In this document: positions 8,499 to 17,098 of the stretch, one piece after another
Layout of the letters: every line of letters starts with the position of its first letter
Numbering within the stretch: the stretch's first letter is position 1
Assembly: GCA_031082425.1 (NCBI GenBank)
Contig: JAVHLB010000007.1
Span: forward strand, 115,500-179,499
Direction: 5' to 3'
From: Candidatus Edwardsbacteria bacterium
Lineage (GTDB): Bacteria > Edwardsbacteria > AC1 > EtOH8
DNA length: 64,000 nucleotides
The notes under the pieces: model-generated
Seen by the model: only the letters and a program-made list of their open reading frames with translations
Told to the model about the DNA's origin: nothing
Databases searched by the model: none
Translations under genes and position numbers: made by a program

Positions 8499-10745
8499 AT
8501 GCTCAAGACATCATTAATGAAAATAACAACTCTGGCCAGGAACCTGTGGCCCCTGAACCCCCAATCCAGAAAATTCCAGCTCTTCTGGATAAAACGGGTG
8601 GCCCTGGCCGGCATCCTGCTGCTGGTGATCGCCAACCTGTTCTCCCCGGCCCGCAACGACGAGATCAAGCTCAAGGTCGGGGCCACCTCCCCGCGGGACA
8701 TCCAGGCCCCGTTCGATTTCCAGCTGGTAAAGGATCCCGCCCTGCTCCAGGCCCAGCAGGACAGCGCTGCCTCCCAGGTGCTGGCCATCGTCTACCGCAA
8801 CCCCGAGTTCGACCGGAAACTATACAGCGATGTGGAGCTTTTCCTGATCAACCTTTCCAATCTCCGCCAGGAGGACGAATATCTATCCACTAAATTGGCC
8901 TCCATTCAGTCCTGGAAGCTGAACCTGAGCCGCGGCACCGCCGATCTGCTGCTGACCGTGCCCGGCCTGTACTCCTTTCAGCAGGGGCTCAAGGACATGG
9001 CCCATTCCCTGCTGGAGCCGGGGGTGCTGCCCTTAAGCGACGGCCAGGCCAAAATGCTGGGACCCGAAGTGGTGCTGCGGCAGGGACACGACCTGCAGAG
9101 GGTCCCGACCTCCCGGCTGTTCACCATGGAATCCCTGCCCCTGCTGATCAAGGCCAAGAGCCAGGCGGCCTTCCCCAGTTCCGAGCCCATGGCCAAGGCC
9201 CTGGCCGAGGTGGCGGCAAAACTGCTGGTGCCCAATTTGACGGTGGACACCAGCGAGGTGGGATCGGCCCGGGCCCGGGCCCGGGAATCGGTCTCCCCAT
9301 ACACCGGCCAGGTGAGCAAGGGGGAAAAGATAGTTTCCGCCTACCAGAGGGTGGACCAGACAACGGCCCAGAAACTCCATTCGCTGCAGCTCAGGCTGGA
9401 TGAGATCACCACCGTCTCCCGGCGCAGCGGCTGGAACTATGTGCTGACCCTGCTTTCCCGGCTGCTGGCCCTGGGCTTCTTCCTGGGCATCCTGACCTTC
9501 TATCTGATAAACTTCCGCCCGGAAGTTTTTCGCAACTTTCACTCGCTGATGATCCTGGCCAGCATCATTCTGCTGAGCGTATTGTCCGGCTGGCTGGTGC
9601 TGTCCCGCCCCGATTTCCCGCCCTACCTGCTCCCGGCGGCCCTGGGACCGATGCTTACCAGCCTGCTGTTCGACATTCCGCTGGGGGCGGTGATGGCCGT
9701 CACCGCCAGCCTGCTGTTCGGGGTGGTCACCGAACTGAGCCTGCCCATCACGGTGGTGGCCCTGGCCTCCGGCTCGGTGGCCTCCTTCCTGGTCAAGGGC
9801 CTGCGCAGCCGCTTCCAGTTCATCATCACCAGTTTCTTTGCCATCACCCTGGCCAGCGGCCTGGCCATCGCCGCCATGGAATACCTGAAGCTGTCGCCCT
9901 TCCAGCAGATCCAGCGCTCCCTGCTGATGGCCCCGGCCAGCGCCTTTCTGTCGATCGTGCTGACCCTGCTGCTGCTGCCGGTGCTGGAGGCGGTCTTCAA
10001 CACCACCACCGATTACAGCCTGCTGGAGATGGCCGACCCCGACCAGCCCCTTTTAAAGCGCCTGTCCATCGAGGCCACCGGGACCTTCCAGCACAGCCTG
10101 CTGGTGGGCAACCTGGCCGAGGTGGGGGCCAAGGCCATCGGGGCCAACAGCCTTCAGGCCCGGATCATGGGCTATTACCACGATATCGGAAAACTGGCCA
10201 AGCCGGACTATTTCATCGAGAACCAGGGCGGGGCGGCCAACCGCCACGACAGCCTGGCCCCCAAGATGAGCTTTCTGGTGGTGGCCTCCCATGTCAAGGA
10301 GGGGATGGAGCTGGCCCGCAAGCACCGGCTGCCGCAGATCATCCAGGATGCCATCGCCCAGCACCACGGCACCACCCTGGCCAAGTATTTCTACCACAAG
10401 GCCAATCTTTCCTCCGAGGGCAAATTGCTGGAGGGGGATTTCCGATATCCGGGACCCAAGCCCCAGTCCAAGGAGATCGGCCTGGTGATGCTGGCCGACG
10501 TGGTGGAGGCCTCGGTCAGGTCTTTGAAGGACCGCAATCCCAAGCGGGTCCGCCGGATGGTCAAGGCCACCATCGCCGACAAGGCCAACGAGCTGGAGCT
10601 GGATGAGTCCAATCTGACCCTTCATGACCTGCACCTGGCCGGGGAGGCCTTCCTGCCGGTGCTGCTGGCCCTGTTGCATCCCCGGATAGAATACCCCGAG
10701 GCCAAGAACGGCCCAGAATCAAAAAACAATCACCCCCAGGGTTAA
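8499..10745 (+). CDS. pgpH: Membrane HD-domain phosphohydrolase (PgpH/YqfF family)
   Basis: 748 residues. TM1 at about 31-47; a large extracytoplasmic domain (7TMR-HDED type) to about 300, with TSPRDIQAPFDF and a second half containing SPYTGQVSKGEKIV; about six to seven further TM segments between roughly 315 and 500; then a cytoplasmic HD domain starting EATGTFQHSLLVGNLA with YYHDIGKLAKPDYF as the metal-binding HD and IAQHHGTTLAKYFY. In Firmicutes PgpH hydrolyses cyclic-di-AMP; whether this organism uses c-di-AMP is not shown here. The position between phoH and ybeY is conserved in many phyla. An alternative ATG lies at 8517. Confidence 0.93.
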   Translation: MLKTSLMKITTLARNLWPLNPQSRKFQLFWIKRVALAGILLLVIANLFSPARNDEIKLKVGATSPRDIQAPFDFQLVKDPALLQAQQDSAASQVLAIVYRNPEFDRKLYSDVELFLINLSNLRQEDEYLSTKLASIQSWKLNLSRGTADLLLTVPGLYSFQQGLKDMAHSLLEPGVLPLSDGQAKMLGPEVVLRQGHDLQRVPTSRLFTMESLPLLIKAKSQAAFPSSEPMAKALAEVAAKLLVPNLTVDTSEVGSARARARESVSPYTGQVSKGEKIVSAYQRVDQTTAQKLHSLQLRLDEITTVSRRSGWNYVLTLLSRLLALGFFLGILTFYLINFRPEVFRNFHSLMILASIILLSVLSGWLVLSRPDFPPYLLPAALGPMLTSLLFDIPLGAVMAVTASLLFGVVTELSLPITVVALASGSVASFLVKGLRSRFQFIITSFFAITLASGLAIAAMEYLKLSPFQQIQRSLLMAPASAFLSIVLTLLLLPVLEAVFNTTTDYSLLEMADPDQPLLKRLSIEATGTFQHSLLVGNLAEVGAKAIGANSLQARIMGYYHDIGKLAKPDYFIENQGGAANRHDSLAPKMSFLVVASHVKEGMELARKHRLPQIIQDAIAQHHGTTLAKYFYHKANLSSEGKLLEGDFRYPGPKPQSKEIGLVMLADVVEASVRSLKDRNPKRVRRMVKATIADKANELELDESNLTLHDLHLAGEAFLPVLLALLHPRIEYPEAKNGPESKNNHPQG

Positions 10746-10771
10746 CCAGATAAATTTAATTGCCGGTTGCC

Positions 10772-11200
10772 ATGATGACCGTTTTCATCGAATGCCTGGA
10801 CAGCTCATCCCCGGTCAGGGAGGCCGGATTGAAACGCTGCATCTGCCGCATCCTGGCGGCCGAGGGCTATGCCGATTACGACCTGACATTGATCCTGGCT
10901 GACAGCGCCTGTCTGCGGCGGCTCAATAAAAGATATCGCAGCATCGACAAGGTGACCGACGTCATCTCCTTCGCCATGCTGGAAGGCCACGTCCCGCCGG
11001 TGGCCGATGCCAACCTGGGGGACATCTATATCTCCCTGCCCCGCACCAGGAGGCAGGCCCGGGAATACCGGGTCAGCTTCGAGGAGGAGCTTAAACGGCT
11101 GGTGGTCCACGGGCTGCTGCATTTGATCGGTTATGATCATATCAAGCCCGGCCAGGCAAAAAAGATGCGGAAGAAGGAAGAGCTGTACATCAGTTATTAG
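10772..11200 (+). CDS. ybeY: Endoribonuclease YbeY (rRNA maturation factor)
   Basis: Zinc-dependent single-strand endoribonuclease involved in 16S rRNA 3' processing and ribosome quality control. 142 residues from ATG 10772 (a TTG at 10760 and an ATG at 10775 are alternatives). Family signatures are VTDVISFAM and the metal motif HGLLHLIGYDH (His-x3-His-x5-His). It directly follows pgpH and ends the phoH-pgpH-ybeY unit. The C-terminus KKMRKKEELYISY is slightly short but within the family range. Confidence 0.94.
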   Translation: MMTVFIECLDSSSPVREAGLKRCICRILAAEGYADYDLTLILADSACLRRLNKRYRSIDKVTDVISFAMLEGHVPPVADANLGDIYISLPRTRRQAREYRVSFEEELKRLVVHGLLHLIGYDHIKPGQAKKMRKKEELYISY

Positions 11201-11212
11201 TTGTTGGTTATT

Positions 11213-11351
11213 TGTCATTCCTGTGAGACCTATCATCGCTGAGGCGGGTTGCAGGAATCCTGGATTTTTTTGTGGGTTCCCGACTTCTCGGGAATGACAA
11301 TCATTGTGGATTGCTTCATTTGTCAGGCTGTGATGTTTTCTCGCAATGACC
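11213..11351. repeat. Two adjacent dispersed repeats
   Basis: First unit 11213-11299 is bounded by inverted TGTCATTCC (11213-11221) and GGAATGACA (11291-11299). Second unit 11307-11351 begins TGGATTGCTTCATT and ends CGCAATGACC; the same two blocks recur at 33227-33240 and 33263-33272. Just after, 11372-11400 (TTCTTGGCGCCTTTGAGCC) resembles the inverse of the CCACAAAG repeats at 29827 and 42634. Confidence 0.6.
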
Positions 11352-11428
11352 ATTTAGAATAAAATAGAAATTCTTGGCGCCTTTGAGCCTTTGTGGCTAA
11401 ACAATAACCCAACACAAGGAGTCCTTTT

Positions 11429-12778
11429 TTGGATAGCAACCTATGGTTTGAGGTCCTTTTCATCGCCCTGCTTATCCTGCTCAACGGCTTCTTCTCCGCC
11501 GCCGAGATCGCCCTGATCTCGGTCCGCAAATCCCGCCTTAAAGAACTGGCCCAGAACGGCAGCCGCAAGGCCGGCATCATCCTGAACATTCTGGAGGATC
11601 CCTCCCGCCTGTTCGCCACCATTCAGATCGGCGTCACCTTCGTGGGCTTTCTGGCCGCCGCCATCGCCGCGGTCAGCAGCTACAAGATACTGGCCGACTG
11701 GATCTCCCGTTTTCCCGTCTGGTTCATCAGCTCCAACAGCCAGCCCATCGCGGTGGCCCTGGTGACGGTTATCGTATCCCTGGTGACCTTGATCTTCGGC
11801 GAGCTGGCCCCCAAGAACATCGCCCTCAAGCATGCCGAGGCCATCGCCCTGATGGTGGCCGATCCCCTGAACCTGATGGCCAAGGGCGCCAAGCCGCTGA
11901 TCTGGCTGCTGGCCAAATCCAGCGACCTGGTGCTGTCGCTGTTCGGCATCAAGAAGGTCCATAACAATCAGCTGGTGACCGAGGACGAGATCCGCTCCCT
12001 GCTGCGGGCCGGGCACGAGCAGGGGCTGCTGGACCGCTCCGAGACCGAGATGATCCACGGCATCTTCGAGCTGGGCGAGACCACCGCCAAGGAGATCATG
12101 GTGCCCCGGATAGACATGGTCAGCGCCGAGGACAACCTGACCCTGGGAAAGGTTTTGCGCCTGATGGACCAGTCGGGCCACTCCCGGATCCCGGTGTTCC
12201 ACGATACGGTGGACAACATCGTGGGTTTCGTGCACGATGAGGATGTCAACCGGGCGCTGAAGAACAAGGAGCGCTCCGCCCCCATCACCGACATCATCCG
12301 GCCGGCCCATTTCGTGCCCGACTCCAAGAAACTGGACAGCCTGCTGGAGGACTTCAAGGCCTGGAAGACCCACGGCGCCATCGTGGTGGACGAGTACGGC
12401 GGCACCGCCGGGATGGTGACCCTGGACGACGTGCTGGAGGAGATCGTGGGCGATATCCGGGACGAGTTTGACACCGAGGCCCCGCACTACAAGAGGATCG
12501 ACGACCGCAGCTGCCGGATAGACGCCCGGATGGACATCGAGGAACTGAACGAGGCCCTGGGGACCGGCTTTCCCACCGAAGGCTACGAGACCTTCGGGGG
12601 GTTCATTTACGACATCGCCGGCAAGGTGCCCACAGTGGGCGACAAGCTGCGCTGGCCGCTGGCCGACCCGGCCTGGGAGTTCGTGGTGGAGAACGTCAGC
12701 CGGAGAAGGATCATCTCGGTGCGGGCCAAGCGGCTGGGCAAAACGACAGCCAAGACACCGCCGGCGCCCAAAGAATAA
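11429..12778 (+). CDS. CorC/HlyC-family membrane protein (DUF21, CBS pair, CorC_HlyC)
   Basis: 449 residues from a TTG start, chosen because AAGGAG at 11416-11421 sits seven bases upstream. Domains in order: DUF21/CNNM membrane domain with about four TM segments (residues 1-180; GFFSAAEIALISVRKSRL near 16-33), a CBS pair (about 205-325; MVPRIDMVSAEDNLTL, GHSRIPVFHDTVDNIVG, IVVDEYGGTAGMVTLDD) and a C-terminal CorC_HlyC domain (about 345-430). Relatives are linked to magnesium, cobalt or sodium-coupled magnesium efflux; the hemolysin label is historical. It lies 228 bp behind ybeY with repeats between, so it may be a separate unit. Confidence 0.92.
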   Translation: MDSNLWFEVLFIALLILLNGFFSAAEIALISVRKSRLKELAQNGSRKAGIILNILEDPSRLFATIQIGVTFVGFLAAAIAAVSSYKILADWISRFPVWFISSNSQPIAVALVTVIVSLVTLIFGELAPKNIALKHAEAIALMVADPLNLMAKGAKPLIWLLAKSSDLVLSLFGIKKVHNNQLVTEDEIRSLLRAGHEQGLLDRSETEMIHGIFELGETTAKEIMVPRIDMVSAEDNLTLGKVLRLMDQSGHSRIPVFHDTVDNIVGFVHDEDVNRALKNKERSAPITDIIRPAHFVPDSKKLDSLLEDFKAWKTHGAIVVDEYGGTAGMVTLDDVLEEIVGDIRDEFDTEAPHYKRIDDRSCRIDARMDIEELNEALGTGFPTEGYETFGGFIYDIAGKVPTVGDKLRWPLADPAWEFVVENVSRRRIISVRAKRLGKTTAKTPPAPKE

Positions 12779-12940
12779 AAAACCTGACCGCTTCATAAGT
12801 GCATCATGTCAGCCTTCTCAGCACGACGCCTTGATCCCCCTCCCGCAAGGAGGGGGAAAATATCACCCTGAGGCTGGGATCATGCACGGCAAACCGAATG
12901 GGTGACGCAGAATAAAAAATATCTAATTTATATCTTCACT

Positions 12941-14026
12941 ATGTCAAAATTCATTCCCGGCCTAAAATTATCAGAGCTGTTCTTTAAAAAGGCCGTAAAA
13001 CCTTTAATAAAATCGGGATTCCCCGGGCTCGAATATTCCGCCGGGCTTATCGATCATGGTTCTGAAGTGCTGGGCTTCGATACGGAACTTTCGACCGATC
13101 ACCATTGGGGTCCGAGGGTTTTGCTTTTTATTTCCCCAAAAGACATCGGGCTGAAAAAACAGATTTTTGACTTTCTCGGCAGGAATCTGCCCCCGTCCTT
13201 TCGGGAATACTCAACACATTTCGGCGATCCCGACCAAGCCGGTGTTAGGCTCCTGGCCGCAGCAAAAGCGGGACAGCCCATAAGCCATCGCGTGGAAATC
13301 CACACCATCGGATCATTTTTCAAAAACTATCTTTTAATCGAGCCTAAAAATGCTCTTACTGCTTCCGGGTGGCTGACATTGTCCGAACAAAAGCTCCGAA
13401 CCATCCGGAGCGGCAAAATATTTCACGACCAACTGGGCTTGAAACAAATCCAAAACAAGCTGCATTATTTCCCCAGGGATATCTGGCTCTACATGCTGTC
13501 GTCGGAATGGACCAAGATAAGCCAGGAAGAGCCCTTTGTCGGGCGCTGCGGCGATGTAAATGACGAGATGGGATCTAGGATTGTGGCTGCGCGGCTGGTG
13601 CAATCCATCATAAAACTCTGTTTTTTGATGGAAAGGGAATACGCCCCATACAGCAAATGGTATGGCACGGCCTTTTCCCGTTTGAAGTGTGCCAAAAAAC
13701 TTTCTCCGGTTCTGCACAAGGTCCTGGCCTCGGAAAACTGGAAGGAACGCGAAAAACATCTTTCGCTGGCATATAAGATCGTTGCCCAAATGCACAACAG
13801 CCTCAAATTGACCAGGCCTATGGCCGCGGACGTTTCGCAGTTTTATAACCGGCCATATTTGGTGATCCGCGCGGGCATTTTTGCCAGTGAACTTAAGAAG
13901 AGGATCAAAGACCCTGCCGTTAAAAGGATCCCGGCCGATATCGGCTCGGTGAACCAGTTCACAAATACCGTCGATCTTTTGGAAAATAATGAACTATTGA
14001 AGCGGATGAATATCCTGTACCGATAA
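12941..14026 (+). CDS. DUF4037-type protein, possible nucleotidyltransferase fold
   Basis: 361 residues from ATG 12941 (MSKFIPGLKLSELFF); the open frame begins earlier at 12902 but those codons fall in a repeat. The N-terminal motif GSEVLGFDTELSTDHHWGP near 39-57 followed by HRVEIHTIGSFF is typical of DUF4037 proteins, whose N-terminal part resembles nucleotidyltransferases (Gly-Ser followed by acidic residues). Substrate unknown. A middle helical region contains WLYMLSSEWTKISQEEPFVGRCG. The next gene, an alpha/beta hydrolase, starts 15 bases later, so they form a pair. Family call is from memory of the motif. Confidence 0.75.
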   Translation: MSKFIPGLKLSELFFKKAVKPLIKSGFPGLEYSAGLIDHGSEVLGFDTELSTDHHWGPRVLLFISPKDIGLKKQIFDFLGRNLPPSFREYSTHFGDPDQAGVRLLAAAKAGQPISHRVEIHTIGSFFKNYLLIEPKNALTASGWLTLSEQKLRTIRSGKIFHDQLGLKQIQNKLHYFPRDIWLYMLSSEWTKISQEEPFVGRCGDVNDEMGSRIVAARLVQSIIKLCFLMEREYAPYSKWYGTAFSRLKCAKKLSPVLHKVLASENWKEREKHLSLAYKIVAQMHNSLKLTRPMAADVSQFYNRPYLVIRAGIFASELKKRIKDPAVKRIPADIGSVNQFTNTVDLLENNELLKRMNILYR

Positions 14027-14041
14027 ATTTTATACCGTTTT

Positions 14042-14668
14042 ATGAAAAAGAAAATCCAAATATTACTCATTCACGGCGGGACCACTTTTAAAAAGCATAA
14101 AGATTATTTAAAGTTCCTTAAGACCCGGCCGGTCTCCATCGAGAAGCGGATACGCTGGAGCGAAGAATATCTGGATATAAGATTGGGCCGGGACTTTGAG
14201 ATCATCCGGCCCGTCATGCCGCTAAAAGAGAATGCCAGATACGATGACTGGAAGATCCATTTTGAAAGATACTTTCCATATTTGAGGAATGATCTAATCC
14301 TGATAGGCACTTCCCTGGGTGGCATATTCCTGGCCAAATATCTTTCGGAGAGCAGATTCCCAAAAAGAATATTATCGGTCTATTTGATCTGCCCGCCGTT
14401 CGACGACACCCTGCCGGGGGAAGATTTGGCAGGTGGATTCAAACTTAAAAGCGACCTTTCTTTGATCGAGAAGAATACCAGAAACCTTTATCTGCTTTTT
14501 TCCCGGGACGATGATGTCGTTCCGGTATCCCATGCCGCCAAATACGCCGCAAGATTGAAAAAGGCAAATATCATAATTTACGCCAGCAAGAACGGGCATT
14601 TTAAACTGTCAGAATTCCCGGAGATCATAAAAACGATACGGAATGACGTAAATTATATGTCACACTGA
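14042..14668 (+). CDS. Small alpha/beta hydrolase
   Basis: 208 residues. Begins KKKIQILLIHGGTTF (first beta strand and oxyanion loop), has the nucleophile elbow GTSLGG near 88-93, an acid region FSRDDDVVPVSHA near 160 and a C-terminal His in NGHFKLSEF, in the order Ser-Asp-His. No signal peptide, so cytoplasmic. Substrate unknown. The last codons (ATG TCA CAC TGA) fall within a dispersed repeat, so the repeat supplies the stop. It follows the DUF4037 gene by 15 bases. Confidence 0.75.
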   Translation: MKKKIQILLIHGGTTFKKHKDYLKFLKTRPVSIEKRIRWSEEYLDIRLGRDFEIIRPVMPLKENARYDDWKIHFERYFPYLRNDLILIGTSLGGIFLAKYLSESRFPKRILSVYLICPPFDDTLPGEDLAGGFKLKSDLSLIEKNTRNLYLLFSRDDDVVPVSHAAKYAARLKKANIIIYASKNGHFKLSEFPEIIKTIRNDVNYMSH

Positions 14669-14707
14669 GATGCCCTACTTGCCCGACAAGCCGAATGGGT
14701 GTAAAAA

Positions 14708-14807
14708 CCCCGCAGTCAACCTCGTTCCATGAGATAGCAAACCCGACTGCTGAGCCGATCAGCCAAAGGCCACGGGGGTGAACCTGGCCCACCCGGAAAG
14801 ACAGGTT
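14708..14807 (+). promoter_or_regulatory. Candidate structured 5' leader of the GT4-GH130 operon
   Basis: Nested pairings can be drawn: CCCCG (14708-14712) with CGGGG (14773-14777), GCAGTC (14712-14717) with GACTGC (14745-14750), CTGA (14750-14753) with TCAG (14759-14762), and a hairpin AACCTG (14781-14786) with CAGGTT (14802-14807) that ends two bases before the ATG at 14810 and covers the only SD-like bases. It resembles a multi-helix aptamer followed by a translation switch but matches no riboswitch class that I can name. Confidence 0.3.
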
Positions 14808-14809
14808 TT

Positions 14810-17098
14810 ATGTCCAAATCATCCGATATCCACAAGATCGCCTTCCTGGGCGACTACCTTCCCAGGAAGTGCGGCATCGCAACCTTCACCACCGACCTGC
14901 GCACCTCGGTGGCGGCGGAGTTCCCCGCCACCCAGTGCCTGGTGGTCCCGGTCAATGACGTCGAGGGCGGCTACGATTATCCGCCGGAGGTGCGGTTCGA
15001 GATCGCGGAGCAGGACCTGCCGTCCTACCTGAGGGCGGCCGACTTTCTCAACATCACCAACGTGGACGTCCTCTGCGTGCAGCACGAGTTCGGCATCTAC
15101 GGCGGGGCGGCCGGCAGCCACCTGCTGGCCCTGCTGCACAAGCTGCGGATGCCCGTCGTCACCACGCTTCACACCATCCTGCGCGAGCCCAACCCCGAAC
15201 AGCGGCGGGTGATGCGCGAGTTGATCCGGCTTTCCACCCGGCTGGTGGTGATGTCGGAAAAGGGCCGGGAATTCCTGCGGGATGTCTACCAGGCGCCGGC
15301 CGACAAGATAGACCTCATCCCCCACGGCATCCCCGAGATGCCATTCGCCGACCCCAATTATTTCAAGGATGAGTTCGGGGTGGCCGGCAAGCAGGTGCTG
15401 CTCACCTTCGGGCTGCTTTCGCCCAACAAGGGCATCGAGTACGCCCTGAAGGCCCTGCCGGCCATCATCGCCGAATTCCCCAACACGGTCTACATCGTGG
15501 TAGGCCAGACCCACCCCAACCTGCTGCGCGCAGAGGGCGAGTCCTACCGGTTGAGCCTGGAGCGGATGGCCAAAGAGCTGGGGGTCCAAAAGCACGTGGT
15601 GTTCTTCAACCGCTTCGTCGAGCTGGAGGAGCTGACCCGGTTCATCGGGGCCACCGACATCTACCTCACCCCCTACCTGACCGAATCGCAGATAACCTCG
15701 GGCACCCTGGCCTACGCCTTCGGGGCCGGCAACGCGGTGGTGTCCACCCCCTACTGGCACGCCCAGGAACTGCTGACCGAGGAGCGCGGCAAACTGGTGC
15801 CGTTCCGGGACCCGCAGGCCATCGCCGGGGCCGTCATCGGCCTGTTGCACGACGCGCCGCTGCGCCATTCGATGCGCAAGAACGCCTACCAGCTGGGGCG
15901 GGGCATGGTGTGGAACCGGGTGGCCCATCTTTTTGTGGACTCCTTCCGCCGGGCCGGCCAGGAGCACAGCTTCGTGGGGCGAAAATCCTCGCCCATCAGG
16001 ACCCTTGACGAGCAGCCCGACCAGCTGCCGGCTCTCAAGCTGGACCACCTGTACCGCCTGAGCGACTCGACCGGGATATTCCAGCACGCCAGCTTCACGG
16101 TCCCCAATTTTGCCGAGGGCTACTGCACCGACGACAACGCCCGGGCCCTGCTGCTGATGTTGATGCTCCAGCAGGCGGGGCACAGCACCCCCCGCAGCAA
16201 CGAGCTGGCGGCCACCTATGCCGCCTTTTTGAACCATGCCTTCGTCCGCAAGACCCGCCGCTTCCGCAATTTCATGAGCTTCGACCGCCGCTGGCTGGAG
16301 GATGTCGGCTCGGAGGACTGCCACGGCCACGCCCTGTGGGCCCTGGGGCTCTGCATGGGACATGCCGGCCATGGCAGTTTCCACATGCTGGCGGCGGAGC
16401 TGTTCGAACAGGCCCTGCCGGTCGCCCCCGGGCTGACCTCGCCCCGGGCCTGGGCCTTCGCCCTGATCGGCATCGACCAATACCTGCGGCGCTTGAGCGG
16501 CGACCGGCGGGCCGGCCAGATCCGGGAATCTCTGACCGCCAAGCTGATGCAGCGCTACGCCGACGCCTCAAGCCAGGACTGGCAATGGTTCGAGGACGTG
16601 GTCTCCTACACCAACGCCAAGCTGCCTCACGCTTTGATCCTAAGCGGCCGCAGCATGAACAACGCCGAGATGCTGGAGACCGGCCTTAAAACGCTGCGCT
16701 GGCTGGTCAGGGTCCAGACCTCCGATACCGGCTCCTTCCGGCCGGTCGGCTCCAACGGATTCTTCCCCAAGGGGCAGGCCCGGGCCCTGTTCGACCAGCA
16801 GCCGATAGAAGCCCAGGCCACGGTATCGGCCTGCATCGAGGCCTATTCGGCCACCGGCGACATGTACTGGGCGGCCGAGGCCCGCCGGGCCTTCGAATGG
16901 TTTCTGGGACGGAACGATCTGGGACTGGCCCTGTACGATTCCACCACCGGGGGCTGCCGCGACGGCCTGCACGTCGACCGGGTCAGCCAGAACCAGGGGG
17001 CCGAATCCACCCTGGCCTTCCTGCTGGCCCTGGCTGAGATGCAGACCCTCCAGAGCACCCTCACCAGTTTCAACGGGTCGCCGGATGAACAGCGATGA
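14810..17098 (+). CDS. GT4 glycosyltransferase with C-terminal alpha-helical domain
   Basis: 762 residues. Residues 1-380 form a GT-B glycosyltransferase of family 4: FLGDYLPRKCGIATFT near 13-28, VLCVQHEFGIYGG, VVTTLHTIL, LLTFGLLSPNKGIEYALKAL, and a donor-binding segment YLTESQITSGTLAYAFGAG with ALPAIIAEFPNT. Residues about 400-745 are helical with YCTDDNARALLLM and WQWFEDVVSYTNAKLPHAL, recalling an (alpha/alpha)6 barrel as in some glycoside hydrolases. The downstream GH130 gene overlaps by four bases. This two-gene module recurs in bacteria, but the product is not known to me; a mannose-containing glycan is plausible from GH130. Confidence 0.85.
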   Translation: MSKSSDIHKIAFLGDYLPRKCGIATFTTDLRTSVAAEFPATQCLVVPVNDVEGGYDYPPEVRFEIAEQDLPSYLRAADFLNITNVDVLCVQHEFGIYGGAAGSHLLALLHKLRMPVVTTLHTILREPNPEQRRVMRELIRLSTRLVVMSEKGREFLRDVYQAPADKIDLIPHGIPEMPFADPNYFKDEFGVAGKQVLLTFGLLSPNKGIEYALKALPAIIAEFPNTVYIVVGQTHPNLLRAEGESYRLSLERMAKELGVQKHVVFFNRFVELEELTRFIGATDIYLTPYLTESQITSGTLAYAFGAGNAVVSTPYWHAQELLTEERGKLVPFRDPQAIAGAVIGLLHDAPLRHSMRKNAYQLGRGMVWNRVAHLFVDSFRRAGQEHSFVGRKSSPIRTLDEQPDQLPALKLDHLYRLSDSTGIFQHASFTVPNFAEGYCTDDNARALLLMLMLQQAGHSTPRSNELAATYAAFLNHAFVRKTRRFRNFMSFDRRWLEDVGSEDCHGHALWALGLCMGHAGHGSFHMLAAELFEQALPVAPGLTSPRAWAFALIGIDQYLRRLSGDRRAGQIRESLTAKLMQRYADASSQDWQWFEDVVSYTNAKLPHALILSGRSMNNAEMLETGLKTLRWLVRVQTSDTGSFRPVGSNGFFPKGQARALFDQQPIEAQATVSACIEAYSATGDMYWAAEARRAFEWFLGRNDLGLALYDSTTGGCRDGLHVDRVSQNQGAESTLAFLLALAEMQTLQSTLTSFNGSPDEQR

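Noticed and set aside
11441..12796. Long minus-strand frame of 451 codons opposite the CorC-type gene
   Set aside because: Composition reflects the antisense of a GC-rich gene (Gly/His/Val/Gln-rich, no family motif); the plus-strand gene has an SD and clear domains.
14708..14807. Leader as a cyclic-di-GMP (GEMM) or cobalamin riboswitch
   Set aside because: AGCAAACC and CCAAAGGCCACGG recall GEMM pieces, but GACGCAAAGCC and the 3' receptor are missing, and no B12 box is seen.
14819..16480. Minus-strand frame of 553 codons opposite the GT4 gene
   Set aside because: Antisense shadow of a gene with clear GT4 motifs; no start signal or domain.
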